DNA of 42,933 nucleotides from Candidatus Rokuibacteriota bacterium (GCA_016184365.1 JACPCW010000132.1:1-42933), one strand, 5' to 3'; positions 32,042 to 40,511 are shown, numbered from the stretch's first letter. Numbers and translations are program-made. Notes: generated by a model not told the origin, from the sequence alone.

Positions 32042-33036
32042 AGGTCGACACGCTCGATCGCCTCGACGCGATCGGCGAGACCGCCTGGAGCGCGCTGCAT
32101 CGCCGCGCGCGGCTCGCGTCACCGTTCCTCACGTACACCTGGCAGCGGGAATGGACGCGCACGTTCGCGTCCGGCGCGCGGCTCGAGCTGCGCACGGTGA
32201 AGGACGCCGACGGCGCGCTCATCGCCGTGCTGCCGCTCTACGAGGTCGAACCCGGGCTCCTGCGGACGATCGGCGGCACCGACGTGTCCGACTATCTCGA
32301 TCTGCTGTGCGTGGCCGGCCGTGAAGACGATGCATGGACGGCCCTGCTCGGCTCGAGCGGTGAGGGCATCGTGTGGGATCTGCACGCCGTACCCGCGGCG
32401 TCACCGACGGTCACCGCGCTTCCGGCGCTCGCGGACGCTGCCGGCTTCGCGATGACCGCCGAGATCGAGGAGCGGTGTCCCGTGCTCGACCTGCCGGCGT
32501 CGTGGGACGACTACCTCGCTGCGCTGAGCGGCAAGCATCGCCACGAGCTCACGCGGAAGATGCGTCGCCTGGCGCGCGAAGTGCCCGACGCGCACGTCAC
32601 GTGTGCCGCCACGCCCGACGAGATCGCCGGCCGGTTCGGTGACTTCCTCGACCTGCATCGGCGGTCGCGCACCGGCAAGGCGAAGTTCATGGACGAACGG
32701 ATGGAAGCGTTCTTCCGCCGCGCGATCGCGGCGCTGGCGGCGATGGGCGGCGCGCGCCTCTGGCTGCTCGACACGTCCGGTGGACCGATGGCGAGCTTCG
32801 TGACGCTCGAATGGGACGGCACCGTGGGGCTCTACAACTCGGGGTTCCATCCGGATCGCGCCGCGCTTTCGCCGGGCCTCGTGCTCCTCGCGCGCCTCGT
32901 CGAGGACGCGATCGTCCGCGGCCAGCGCCGCTTCGACTTCCTGCGCGGCGAGGAACGGTACAAGTACGAGTTCGGGCCGACGCCCGAGCCGGTGTACGCC
33001 GTCCGGCTCGCGCGGCGCGCGGAGGCGCCCGCGTGA
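32038..33036 (+). CDS. GNAT-fold (BioF2-like) acyl/aminoacyl transferase
   Basis: The 332-residue protein starts at GTG overlapping the FmdB stop. It has the double-GNAT layout of BioF2/FemAB-like proteins linked to cell-surface polysaccharides: SPFLTYTWQREWTRTFA near the N-terminus, HRHELTRKMRRLAREVPDA in the middle, then DFLDLHRRSRTGKAKFMDERMEAFFRRAI and ARLWLLDTSGGPMASFVTLEWDGTVGLYNSGFHPD, ending FDFLRGEERYKYEFGP. Such proteins transfer acyl or aminoacyl groups to sugars or lipids. Coupling to a glycosyltransferase downstream supports a glycolipid or exopolysaccharide role. Confidence 0.82.
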   Translation: MKVDTLDRLDAIGETAWSALHRRARLASPFLTYTWQREWTRTFASGARLELRTVKDADGALIAVLPLYEVEPGLLRTIGGTDVSDYLDLLCVAGREDDAWTALLGSSGEGIVWDLHAVPAASPTVTALPALADAAGFAMTAEIEERCPVLDLPASWDDYLAALSGKHRHELTRKMRRLAREVPDAHVTCAATPDEIAGRFGDFLDLHRRSRTGKAKFMDERMEAFFRRAIAALAAMGGARLWLLDTSGGPMASFVTLEWDGTVGLYNSGFHPDRAALSPGLVLLARLVEDAIVRGQRRFDFLRGEERYKYEFGPTPEPVYAVRLARRAEAPA

Positions 33037-34286
33037 GCCTTCGCCTCGCGATGCTGTCGGTTCACACCTGTCCGCTCGCCGCGCTCGGCGGCAAGGAGAC
33101 GGGCGGCATGAACGTGTACGTGCGCGAGGTCGCGCGCGAGCTCGCGCGCATGGGCGCGCGCGTCGACGTGTTCACGCGCTCGCAGAATCCCGCGATTCCG
33201 CGCGTCGTGGATCTCGGGGCGGGCGCGCGCGTCGTGCATCTCGCCGCCGGGCCGGAAGCGCCGATGCCGCGCGAGCGCATCTTCGACCATCTCGACGAGT
33301 TCGCCGATCGCGTCGAGGCGTGGCGGCTGACCGAAAGCGTCGAGTACGACGTCGTGCACGCGCACTACTGGCTGTCCGGCGTCGCCGCGCTCGATCTCGC
33401 GGAGCGCTGGGGTGTGCCGACGGTGCAGATGTTCCATACGCTCGCGCGTCTCAAGAACGACGTGGCGCGCACGGCCAGCGAGGTGGAGCCGGCGCTGCGC
33501 GTGGCGGAAGAGACGCGGCTCGCGACCACCGTCGATCGCGTCATCGCGGCGAGCGAGGTGGAGCGCGCGCAGCTCGTGCGGCTCTACGGCATGCCGTTCG
33601 ATCGCATCAGCGTCATCCCGTGCGGCGTCGACACCGAGCTCTTTCATCCCGGCGATCCGGCGGTCGCGCGCGCGGCGCTCGGGCTCGACGCGCGCCCCAC
33701 GGTGCTCTACGTCGGGCGCATCGCCCCGATCAAGGGACTGTCGACGCTGCTGGGCGCCATTGCGCGCCTGCGCGCGCGCGGACGCGGCGTGCGGCTGCTC
33801 GTCATCGGCGGCGACGCCGACGAGCGCGTGGACGGCCACGAGGCGCACGTGCGCGGACTGATGTGCCAGCTCGGTCTGTGCGACGAGGTGCGGTTCCTCG
33901 GTCCGCAGCCGCAGCCGGCGCTCCGCGATTACTACGTCGCCGCGGATCTGACGGTCATGCCGTCCTACTACGAGTCGTTCGGCATGGTCGCGCTGGAAGC
34001 GATGGCCTGCGGCAGCCCGGTCGTCGCGTCACGGGTCGGCGGCCTGGCGACGACCGTGCGTGACGGCATGACGGGCTTCCTGGTCCCGGAAGGCGATGCC
34101 GCTGCACTGGCGGACCGGCTGGACACGCTGCTGGTCGACCGCGGGTTACGCGGAAAACTCGGCGCGGAGGGCATCCGCTGGGCCGCGAAGCATCGCTGGG
34201 CGTGCGTCGCAGACGCCGTCTGCCGCGAGTACGCGCGCCTGCAGCCGGCGGCAACGCGCCATCTCTCGTCGACGCGCTGCCGCTGA
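33033..34286 (+). CDS. GT4-family glycosyltransferase (MshA / sucrose-phosphate-synthase-like)
   Basis: The 417-residue protein starts at GTG overlapping the GNAT stop. It opens LRLAMLSVHTCPLAALGGKETGGMNVYVREVARELARMGARVDVFTR, the GG(KE)TGGMNVYV block seen in MshA and sucrose-phosphate synthase. It continues YDVVHAHYWLSGVAALDLAERWGVPTVQMFHTLARLKN, VIPCGVDTELFHPGD, VLYVGRIAPIKGLSTLLGAI and VMPSYYESFGMVALEAMACGSPVVASRVGGLATTVRDG, the E-x7-E donor site. MshA makes the first step of mycothiol, but no mycothiol genes are near, so a surface-glycan or glycolipid role is more likely. Confidence 0.88.
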   Translation: MSLRLAMLSVHTCPLAALGGKETGGMNVYVREVARELARMGARVDVFTRSQNPAIPRVVDLGAGARVVHLAAGPEAPMPRERIFDHLDEFADRVEAWRLTESVEYDVVHAHYWLSGVAALDLAERWGVPTVQMFHTLARLKNDVARTASEVEPALRVAEETRLATTVDRVIAASEVERAQLVRLYGMPFDRISVIPCGVDTELFHPGDPAVARAALGLDARPTVLYVGRIAPIKGLSTLLGAIARLRARGRGVRLLVIGGDADERVDGHEAHVRGLMCQLGLCDEVRFLGPQPQPALRDYYVAADLTVMPSYYESFGMVALEAMACGSPVVASRVGGLATTVRDGMTGFLVPEGDAAALADRLDTLLVDRGLRGKLGAEGIRWAAKHRWACVADAVCREYARLQPAATRHLSSTRCR

Positions 34287-34478
34287 CGCGGCAGTCGCGC
34301 TCGACGCACTCCGAATTCACTCTTTCTCCTTCTGCCGCATCGGGTTGCCCGCGGTGCTGTCCAGCACACGCGAACGCGGGGAGGCGTGGTCCATACCGCG
34401 CGCTCAGTTCGGGCGGGCAAGCGGGGAGTTCCGTCGGATGGCGAAGTGGGACGGTGAAGCCGGCGCAAGTTCGACGAG

Positions 34479-34545
34479 CGCCCGGGTTCATCCCGGGCGT
34501 GAGGAGCGTCGGGGGGATGCGGGGGGCCCTTTCGGGGCCCCCCGC
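34479..34545 (+). repeat. composite two-hairpin repeat, copy 4
   Basis: Hairpin B: CGCCCGGG (34479-34486), loop TTCAT, CCCGGGCG (34492-34499). Spacer GAGGAGCG, then GGGGGG. Hairpin A: GCGGGGGGCC (34519-34528), loop CTTTCGG, GGCCCCCCGC (34536-34545). Confidence 0.8.
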
Positions 34546-34549
34546 TGAG

Positions 34550-34573
34550 GTGGTCAGACCACTGTGCTAAACT
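34550..34573 (+). promoter_or_regulatory. FadR/GntR-type palindromic operator and -10 box of the ABC transporter operon
   Basis: GTGGTC-A-GACCAC (34550-34562) is a perfect inverted repeat with a one-base centre. Its core TGGTCAGACCA has the shape of FadR-subfamily GntR operators (TGGTN3ACCA). A -10-like TAAACT (34568-34573) follows directly, with GTG nine nt further on. A near-identical palindrome with the same offset to a -10 box is found upstream of the binding-protein gene. Confidence 0.6.
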
Positions 34574-34582
34574 CGCGGGGCT

Positions 34583-35578
34583 GTGGGGGTTCTGCTCTCC
34601 GTAGAAAACCTGGTCACCCAGTTCTCGACGTCCAGCGGACTCGTCCGCGCGGTCGACGGCGTGAGCTGGGACGTGCTCGAAGGCGAGACCGTCGCGCTCG
34701 TCGGCGAGTCCGGCTGCGGCAAGAGCGTGAGCGCGCTGTCGATCATGCGGCTCGTCTCGGAGCCCGCCGGCCGCATCGTGAGCGGTCGCATCATGTTCAA
34801 GGGCCGTGATCTTCTCGCCCTGTCCGCCGAGGAGATGCGCCACGTGCGCGGGCGCGAGATCGGCATGATCTTCCAGGAGCCGATGACGTCGCTGAATCCG
34901 GTCCTCACGATCGGACGTCAGCTCACCGAAGGGCTCGAGATCCACCTCGGCATGACGCCGTCGGCGGCCCGCGCGCGCGCCACCGAGCTCCTCTCGCTGG
35001 TCGGCATCACGGACGGGGAGCGACGGCTGCGCCAGTATCCGCATCAGTTCAGCGGCGGGATGCGGCAGCGAATGATGATCGCGATGGCGGTCGCGTGCAA
35101 TCCGTCGCTCGTGCTCGCCGACGAGCCGACGACCGCGCTCGACGTCACGATCCAGGCGCAGATTCTCGAGCTGATGCAGGATCTCTCGCGCCGGCTCGGC
35201 GTCGCGATGCTGATCATCACGCACAACCTCGGCGTGGTGGCGCGGTACGCCGACCGCGTCAACGTCATGTACGCCGGCCACATCATCGAGCGCGGGACCG
35301 CGCGCGAGATCTACGCGAACCCGCAGCATCCATATACCTACGGCCTGCTGCGGTCCGTGCCGCGGCTGGATGAGCCGCGGCGCGAGCGCCTCGCGCCGAT
35401 CGAAGGCCAGCCGCCGGATCTCACGCGGCTGCCGCGCGGATGCGCGTTCATGCCGCGCTGCCGCTGGCGCGTGGATCGCTGCGAGGCGGAAGCCCCGGGG
35501 CTGCGCGCGCTGAACGGCACGGACCACGTGACGGCGTGCTGGGAAGCGGAGCGCCTGGTGAAGGAGACGCGGGGATGA
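34583..35578 (+). CDS. dppD: DppD/OppD-type peptide ABC transporter ATP-binding protein
   Basis: The 331-residue protein starts at GTG 34583. All ATPase motifs are present: Walker [10 protein letters not shown]-loop [18 protein letters not shown], signature [34 protein letters not shown] (with Walker B) and the switch His in [27 protein letters not shown]. The C-terminal oligopeptide-transporter extension has [24 protein letters not shown], a Cys pattern that in relatives binds an iron-sulfur cluster. It pairs with the next ATPase to power uptake of a peptide, nickel chelate or similar solute. The stop overlaps the next frame (ATGA). Confidence 0.93.
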   Translation: MGVLLSVENLVTQFSTSSGLVRAVDGVSWDVLEGETVALVGESGCGKSVSALSIMRLVSEPAGRIVSGRIMFKGRDLLALSAEEMRHVRGREIGMIFQEPMTSLNPVLTIGRQLTEGLEIHLGMTPSAARARATELLSLVGITDGERRLRQYPHQFSGGMRQRMMIAMAVACNPSLVLADEPTTALDVTIQAQILELMQDLSRRLGVAMLIITHNLGVVARYADRVNVMYAGHIIERGTAREIYANPQHPYTYGLLRSVPRLDEPRRERLAPIEGQPPDLTRLPRGCAFMPRCRWRVDRCEAEAPGLRALNGTDHVTACWEAERLVKETRG

Positions 35579-35606
35579 GCGCGGTACGTGGAGCCGAGGA
35601 CCGTCA

Positions 35607-35667
35607 CGGCTCCGCCGCGGCGGCCCGAGCGATGGAGGGGGTGGGAGGCCATGTCGGGGCCCCCCAC
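35607..35667 (+). repeat. composite two-hairpin repeat, copy 5 (between the two ATPase genes)
   Basis: Hairpin B region: CGGCTCCGCCGCGG (35607-35620). Spacer GAGCG, then GGGGGT. Hairpin A: GTGGGAGGCC (35641-35650), loop ATGTCGG, GGCCCCCCAC (35658-35667), one mismatch in the stem. It lies 4 bp before the ATG of the second ATPase and is open in that reading frame back to the overlapping ATGA at 35575. Confidence 0.78.
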
Positions 35668-35670
35668 GAG

Positions 35671-36642
35671 ATGGACACCATTCTCGACGTGCGCGATCTC
35701 GTGAAGCACTTCCACGTCACGACCGGCTTCTTCGGCAGCGCAACGGCGATCGTGCGTGCCGTCGACGGGGTGAGCTTCTCGATCCGGCGCGGCGAGACGC
35801 TCGGGCTGGTCGGCGAGTCCGGCTGTGGCAAGACGACGACGGGGCGGTGCATCCTGCAGCTCGAGAAGCCGACGAGCGGGCAGGTGATCTTCGAGGGGCA
35901 GGACCTGACGAAGCTCGACGTGGCCGAGCTGCGGCGCGTGCGGCGCAAGATCCAGGTGATCTTCCAGGACCCGTACAGCTCGCTGAATCCGCGCATGACG
36001 GTCGGCCAGATCGTGGCCGAGCCAATGGCGGTCCACGGCATCGTGCCGGAGGCGCGGCGCCGCCATGACCGTGTGCGCGAGCTGCTGTCGCGTGTCGGTC
36101 TGCTGCCGCAGCACGCGAACCGCTATCCGCACGAGCTGAGCGGCGGCCAGCGGCAGCGCGTCGGGATCGCGCGCGCCCTCGCGATGGAGCCGTCGCTGAT
36201 CGTGTGCGACGAGCCCGTGTCCGCGCTGGACGTGTCGATCCAGGCGCAGATCATCAATCTGCTCGAAGATCTCCAATCGGAGTTCGGTCTGACGTACCTG
36301 TTCGTGGCGCACGACCTGGCCGTGGTCCGGCACATCTCCGACCGCGTCGCGGTCATGTATCTCGGCAAGATCGTCGAGATCGCGGATCGCCAGACGGTCT
36401 ACGAGGATCCGCGCCACCCCTATACACGCGCGCTGCTGTCGGCCGTGCCGATCCCCGACCCCGTGCTCGAAGAGAGCCGCGAGCGGGTCGTGCTCCGCGG
36501 CGAGGTTCCGAGCCCGTTGAATCCGCCGTCGGGCTGCGTGTTTCATCCGCGCTGCCCGATCGCCGTTGACCGCTGTCGCGGCGAGGTCCCGCCGCTCCGA
36601 ACGCTCGGCCCGGCCCACGAAGCGGCGTGTCACCTGGCGTAA
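35671..36642 (+). CDS. dppF: DppF/OppF-type peptide ABC transporter ATP-binding protein
   Basis: I place the start at ATG 35671 ([20 protein letters not shown]), giving 323 residues. An in-frame ATG at 35575 overlaps the dppD stop (ATGA) and would add 32 residues encoded largely by a palindromic repeat; the ancestral start may have been there. Motifs: Walker [13 protein letters not shown]-loop [17 protein letters not shown], signature [35 protein letters not shown]-loop [14 protein letters not shown], and the C-terminal [15 protein letters not shown] extension. It is the second ATPase of the importer. Confidence 0.92.
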   Translation: MDTILDVRDLVKHFHVTTGFFGSATAIVRAVDGVSFSIRRGETLGLVGESGCGKTTTGRCILQLEKPTSGQVIFEGQDLTKLDVAELRRVRRKIQVIFQDPYSSLNPRMTVGQIVAEPMAVHGIVPEARRRHDRVRELLSRVGLLPQHANRYPHELSGGQRQRVGIARALAMEPSLIVCDEPVSALDVSIQAQIINLLEDLQSEFGLTYLFVAHDLAVVRHISDRVAVMYLGKIVEIADRQTVYEDPRHPYTRALLSAVPIPDPVLEESRERVVLRGEVPSPLNPPSGCVFHPRCPIAVDRCRGEVPPLRTLGPAHEAACHLA

Positions 36643-36659
36643 CGTCCCTGCGCCCGGCC

Positions 36660-36688
36660 TTGACTCTGGTCGGACCACTCGGTTAACG
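36660..36688 (+). promoter_or_regulatory. sigma-70 promoter with embedded FadR/GntR-type operator for the binding-protein gene
   Basis: TTGACT (36660-36665), a 17-nt spacer and TTAACG (36683-36688) form a well-spaced promoter. The palindrome TGGTC-G-GACCA (36667-36677) sits in the spacer, where a bound repressor would block polymerase. It matches the site upstream of dppD in sequence and in offset to the -10 box. An internal promoter here allows extra binding protein to be made. Confidence 0.65.
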
Positions 36689-36786
36689 TGCGTGCAACTT
36701 TTCGTCTTCCTTGTCGATTCGTACCACAACAGCCGTTCCACGCGGCCGCGGCGGGATCGCTCGCTTCGGCCTCCCGGAGGTGTCGA

Positions 36787-38385
36787 ATGCACCGACGCAT
36801 CGCACACGTCGTCACCCTCGCGACGCTGATTCTCGCCGTCGCGGTCGCGCCCGTCGCCGCGCAGCAGGACAAGCCGCGCTCCGGTGGCGAGCTCGTGTTC
36901 GTCGTTCCGTCGCAGCCGCCGTCGTACGACGCGCATCAGGAGGAGACGTTCGGCGTCATCCACCCGATGGCGCCGCACTACGGCACGCTGCTGCGGGTCG
37001 ACCCGTTCGAGAAGACCGGCACGAAGCCCGTCGGCGACCTCGCCGAGTCGTGGACGATCTCGAAGGACGGCCTGACGTACACCTTCAAGCTCCGGAAGGG
37101 CGTCAAGTTCCACGACGGCGCCGAGCTGACGTCGAAGGACGCGAAGGCGTCGTACGACAAGATCATCTTCCCGCCGGCCGGGCTGAAGTCCTCGCGGAAG
37201 GCGACGTACGCGTCGGTCGAAGCCGTCGAGGCGCCGGATCCCTCCACGGTCCGCTTCCGGCTCAAGTGGCCGGAGTCGTCGTTCCTGCTGAACCTCGCCA
37301 GCCCGTGGAACTGGATCTACCGTGCCGAGACGCTCGCCAAGGACATCCGCTGGTACGAGAAGAACGTCAACGGCACGGGCCCGTTCACGTTCGTCGAGCA
37401 CGTGAAGGGCTCGCACTGGGTCGGCAAGAAGAACGCGAACTACTGGGACAAGGGCAAGCCGTACCTCGACGGCTACCGTGCGCTGTTCATCTCGGCGTCC
37501 GCGCCGCAGGTGGCGGCGATCCGTGGTGAGCGCGCCTTCATCCAGTTCCGCGGGTTCAGCCCGCCCGAGCGTGACCAGCTCGTCAACGCGCTCGGCCCGA
37601 AGATCACGGTGCAGCAGAGCGGGTGGGACTGCGTGCTGATGGTCGCGATGCACCACGACAAGAAGCCGTTCAGCGACAAGCGCGTCCGCCGGGCGCTCAC
37701 GTTGGCCCTCGACCGGTACGAGGGCTCGAAGAACCTGTCGAGGATCACGATCGTCCGTGACGTCGGCGGCGTCCAGGTGCCGGGCACGCCGTACGCGACG
37801 CCGCCCGCCGAGCTGGAGAAGCTCGCCGGCTACGGCAAGGACATCAACGCCGCGCGCGCCGAGGCGAAGAAGCTCCTGAAGGAAGCGGGCGTGCCGGACG
37901 GCTTCGCCTTCACCTTCAAGAACCGCGGCATCCCGCACCCGTACGAGCCGATCGGCGTGTGGCTGATCGACCAGTGGCGGCAGATCGGTCTGAATGTGAA
38001 GCAGGAGTTCGTCGAGGCGTCGGCGTACCACCCGATGCTCAAGCGCGGAGACTTCGAGGTCGCGATGGACTTCGCGTGCGGCTTCATCGTGGAGCCGGAC
38101 CTCGACCTCTTCCGGTTCGTGTCGACCTCCGACGCGAACTACGGCAAGCACAAGGACGCGGTCATCGACGAGCTCTACGTGAAGCAGGCGCGCGCCGCAG
38201 ATCCGGAAGAGCGCAAGAAGATCCTGCGCCAGTTCGAGAAGCGGCTCCTCGACGAGGAAGCGCACATCATGTACACGCTCTGGTGGAACCGGATCATCCC
38301 GCATAATTCGCGGGTGAAGGGTTGGACCATCACGCCGAGTCACTACCTGAATAACCAGCTAGATACCGTTTGGCTGTCGGAATAG
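36787..38385 (+). CDS. family 5 extracellular solute-binding protein of the ABC transporter
   Basis: The 532-residue protein starts at ATG 36787, seven nt after GGAGG. A Sec signal peptide (MHRRIAHVVTLATLILAVAV, cut near APVAA-QQD) precedes SGGELVFVVPSQPPSYDAHQEE. Family 5 signatures are visible: GDLAESWTISKDGLTYTFKLRKGVKFHDGAELTSKDAKASYDKI, GTGPFTFVEHVKG, KPFSDKRVRRALTLALDR and AKKLLKEAG. There is no lipobox Cys, so it should be a free periplasmic protein or anchored by an uncleaved helix. The ligand is unknown; family 5 proteins bind peptides, nickel chelates, sugars or opines. It lies between the ATPase and permease genes. Confidence 0.92.
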   Translation: MHRRIAHVVTLATLILAVAVAPVAAQQDKPRSGGELVFVVPSQPPSYDAHQEETFGVIHPMAPHYGTLLRVDPFEKTGTKPVGDLAESWTISKDGLTYTFKLRKGVKFHDGAELTSKDAKASYDKIIFPPAGLKSSRKATYASVEAVEAPDPSTVRFRLKWPESSFLLNLASPWNWIYRAETLAKDIRWYEKNVNGTGPFTFVEHVKGSHWVGKKNANYWDKGKPYLDGYRALFISASAPQVAAIRGERAFIQFRGFSPPERDQLVNALGPKITVQQSGWDCVLMVAMHHDKKPFSDKRVRRALTLALDRYEGSKNLSRITIVRDVGGVQVPGTPYATPPAELEKLAGYGKDINAARAEAKKLLKEAGVPDGFAFTFKNRGIPHPYEPIGVWLIDQWRQIGLNVKQEFVEASAYHPMLKRGDFEVAMDFACGFIVEPDLDLFRFVSTSDANYGKHKDAVIDELYVKQARAADPEERKKILRQFEKRLLDEEAHIMYTLWWNRIIPHNSRVKGWTITPSHYLNNQLDTVWLSE

Positions 38386-38414
38386 GCTGGGAGCCTCGGG
38401 AAGATTGATTGCAA

Positions 38415-38460
38415 TGAGGGGGGCCTCGGCGGCCCCCCTCATACACCCCCAAGTGTTCGA
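38415..38460 (-). repeat. composite repeat, copy 6 (single-hairpin form), terminator-like
   Basis: On the minus strand GGGGGT precedes TGAGGGGGGCC, loop GCCGA, GGCCCCCCTCA (38415-38441). The second hairpin of the family is missing; only CGGCCCGTCGAACAC remains upstream. It lies 30 bp after the binding-protein stop and could reduce transcription into the permease genes. Confidence 0.65.
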
Positions 38461-38491
38461 CGGGCCGCATACAACCGATGGCTAACCAACC

Positions 38492-38567
38492 CGGATGGTT
38501 GATCAACGGGCGGGGAACTACGGATGGTTGACTGACGGCGGCTGACTGACGGCGGCTGACTGACGAT
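38492..38567 (+). repeat. short imperfect and tandem repeats immediately before dppB
   Basis: CGGATGGTTGATCAACGG (from 38492) is echoed by CGGATGGTTGACTGACGG (38521-38538). Two perfect 14-bp tandem units, GACGGCGGCTGACT (38534-38547 and 38548-38561), then lead into the ATG. TGA codons occur in more than one frame. No ribosome-binding site is seen. Confidence 0.6.
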
Positions 38568-39521
38568 ATGTGGAAATATCTCCTCAAGCGATCGCTGCTG
38601 ATGATTCCCACGCTGCTCGGCGTGGCCGTCGTCATCTTCTTCCTCATCCGCATCATTCCGGGCGACGTCGTCGAGCTCCGCATGTCCGGAGATACGGGCT
38701 CGGTGTCGGAAGAGATCCTCAAGTCCGAGCGCGCGCGCTTCGGCCTCGACAAGCCGGTGTGGCAGCAATTCGTCACGTGGATCGCCGGCGTCGCGCGGCT
38801 CGACTTCGGCACGTCGATGTGGACGGGCGCGCCCATCTGGGACGAGATCAAGCTGCGCTTCGCGCTGTCGATGCAGGTGGCGGTGATGGCGACGCTCATC
38901 GCGGTCTCGCTCGCGATCCCGCTCGGCGTCATCGCGGCGCTCAAGCAGGACTCGTGGATCGACTACGCGGTGCGCATCTTTTCGATCGCCGGGCTGGCGA
39001 CGCCGTCGTTCTGGCTCGGCATCGTGTTCATCCTGTCGCTGCTGATCATCTTCAAGTGGCTGCCGCCGATGGTGTACACGCCGTTCTGGGTCGACCCGTG
39101 GCAGAACATCCAGCAGCTCATCTGGCCGGCCCTCGCCGTCGGGTACCGGTATTCGGCCGTCGCCACCCGCATGACGCGCTCGGCGATGCTCGAGGTGCTG
39201 CGCGAGGACTACATCCGGACGGCGCGCGCGAAGGGGCTGTGGCAGAAGCTCGTGCTGTGGCGCCACGCGCTCAAGAACGCGATGCTGCCGGTCATGACGG
39301 TCGTCGGCATCGAGTTCGCGTTCCTCCTCGGCGGCCTCGTCGTGACCGAGCAGGTCTTCAACCTCAACGGCCTCGGCCTGCTGTTCGTGCAGGCGGTCGC
39401 GCATCGCGACTACACGCTGATCCAGGCGCTGGTCATGCTGGTCGCCGGCTTCACGATCCTCGTGAACTTCGCGATGGACGTGATGTACGGCTGGCTCGAT
39501 CCGCGGATTCGATATCGCTGA
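38568..39521 (+). CDS. dppB: DppB-type ABC transporter permease
   Basis: The 317-residue protein starts at ATG 38568 with no evident ribosome-binding site. It opens MWKYLLKRSLLMIPTLLGVAVVIFFLIRIIPGDVV, the usual first helix and PGD motif of DppB permeases. Further helices follow (about residues 100-125, 137-165, 190-210, 235-265, 280-305). The cytoplasmic EAA loop is TARAKGLWQKLVLWRHALKNAMLPVMTV, and the end is DVMYGWLDPRIRY. It forms the membrane channel with DppC. The stop overlaps dppC (TGATG). Confidence 0.93.
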   Translation: MWKYLLKRSLLMIPTLLGVAVVIFFLIRIIPGDVVELRMSGDTGSVSEEILKSERARFGLDKPVWQQFVTWIAGVARLDFGTSMWTGAPIWDEIKLRFALSMQVAVMATLIAVSLAIPLGVIAALKQDSWIDYAVRIFSIAGLATPSFWLGIVFILSLLIIFKWLPPMVYTPFWVDPWQNIQQLIWPALAVGYRYSAVATRMTRSAMLEVLREDYIRTARAKGLWQKLVLWRHALKNAMLPVMTVVGIEFAFLLGGLVVTEQVFNLNGLGLLFVQAVAHRDYTLIQALVMLVAGFTILVNFAMDVMYGWLDPRIRYR

Positions 39522-40423
39522 TGGCGATGAATCCGACCGTCGAGCACGCGGCCGAGATCGAGCGGCCGGCGCCGCGCTCGGGCGTGCGCTCGGCCATCGT
39601 CGACTTCTGCCGGCGGCGCACCCTCGGCGCGCTCGGCGCGGCCGTCATCGTCCTCATGCTCACCGTGGCGACGTTCGCGGAATTCCTGGCGCCGTATGAC
39701 CCCGTGGCGAACAACTTCGGCGCGATGCTCTCCGCGCCGTCGCGCGGGCACTGGCTCGGGACCGACTCGTTCGGACGGGATGTGCTGTCGCGGCTGATCT
39801 ACGGCTCGCGCACCGCGCTGATGGTCGGCTTCGGCGCGTCGGTGCTCGGCGCGACGCTCGGCGCAATCCTCGGGGTGGGTGGCGCCTACTTCGCCGGGAA
39901 GATCGACCTCGTCCTGCAGCGCATCATGGACATCTTCCTGTCGTTTCCGCTCATCATCCTGGCGCTCGCGCTCGTCGCGATCCTCGGCAACACGATCCCG
40001 AACCTCATCATCGCGATCATGATTCCGATGATCCCGCGCTGCGCGCTCGTCATCCGCTCGTCGGCGCTCTCGATCCGCGAGATGCCCTACGTCGACGCCG
40101 CGCGCGCGGCGGGCTTCAGCCACGCCCGCATCATCATGCGGCACATGCTGCCGAACGTGATGGCGCCGTACCTGATCATGCTGACGGCGTTCCTCGGGCA
40201 GGCGATCCTGCTCGAGGCGTCGCTGTCGTTCCTCGGTCTCGGCGTGCAGGAGCCGCTCGCGGCGTGGGGCCTCATGCTGCGCGGCGCGGCCGTCGAGTTC
40301 GCCGAAACGGCGCCGTGGCTGGCCATCTTTCCGGGCCTGGCGATCAGCCTCGCCGTCTTTGCCTTCAATCTGTTCGGTGACTCGCTTCGCGACGCGCTCG
40401 ATCCGCGTCTTCGCACGCAGTAG
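39521..40423 (+). CDS. dppC: DppC-type ABC transporter permease
   Basis: The 300-residue protein starts at ATG 39521 on the last base of the dppB stop; an ATG six nt later is possible. It has an N-terminal cytoplasmic stretch, a first helix LGALGAAVIVLMLTVATFAEFLAPYDP, the conserved HWLGTDSFGRDVLSRLIYGSRTALMVG block, the EAA loop DAARAAGFSHARIIMRHMLPNVMAPYLIM and the end FGDSLRDALDPRLR. It completes the importer: two ATPases, a binding protein and two permeases. Confidence 0.94.
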   Translation: MAMNPTVEHAAEIERPAPRSGVRSAIVDFCRRRTLGALGAAVIVLMLTVATFAEFLAPYDPVANNFGAMLSAPSRGHWLGTDSFGRDVLSRLIYGSRTALMVGFGASVLGATLGAILGVGGAYFAGKIDLVLQRIMDIFLSFPLIILALALVAILGNTIPNLIIAIMIPMIPRCALVIRSSALSIREMPYVDAARAAGFSHARIIMRHMLPNVMAPYLIMLTAFLGQAILLEASLSFLGLGVQEPLAAWGLMLRGAAVEFAETAPWLAIFPGLAISLAVFAFNLFGDSLRDALDPRLRTQ

Positions 40424-40434
40424 TGCGTGCTGAC

Positions 40435-40464
40435 TTGACACCTGTCGCGCGTCCGATGTCTAAT
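40435..40464 (+). promoter_or_regulatory. sigma-70 promoter of the ferredoxin gene
   Basis: TTGACA (40435-40440) is followed after 18 nt by TCTAAT (40459-40464). The predicted leader is about 40 nt and ends in GGAGG (40502-40506), five nt before the ATG. This is the best consensus promoter in the window. Confidence 0.75.
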
Positions 40465-40511
40465 TCCGGGGTTCGATCGGACTTCACCGAAAAACATTCC
40501 CGGAGGCCCTG

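Larger units (their letters stand above)
34287..34582 (+). other. intergenic region with repeat copy 4, operator and promoter of the ABC transporter operon
   Basis: This 296-bp gap follows a glycosyltransferase and precedes the ABC operon. The first 190 bp hold no recognisable gene. The rest contains repeat copy 4 (34479-34545), the TGGTCAGACCA palindrome and a -10-like TAAACT before the GTG start. The hairpin may also end transcription of the upstream operon. Confidence 0.6.

Noticed and set aside
22670..38460. The GC-rich hairpins as a CRISPR array
   Set aside because: Copies are kilobases apart, in both orientations, and not separated by uniform spacers; no cas genes are present.
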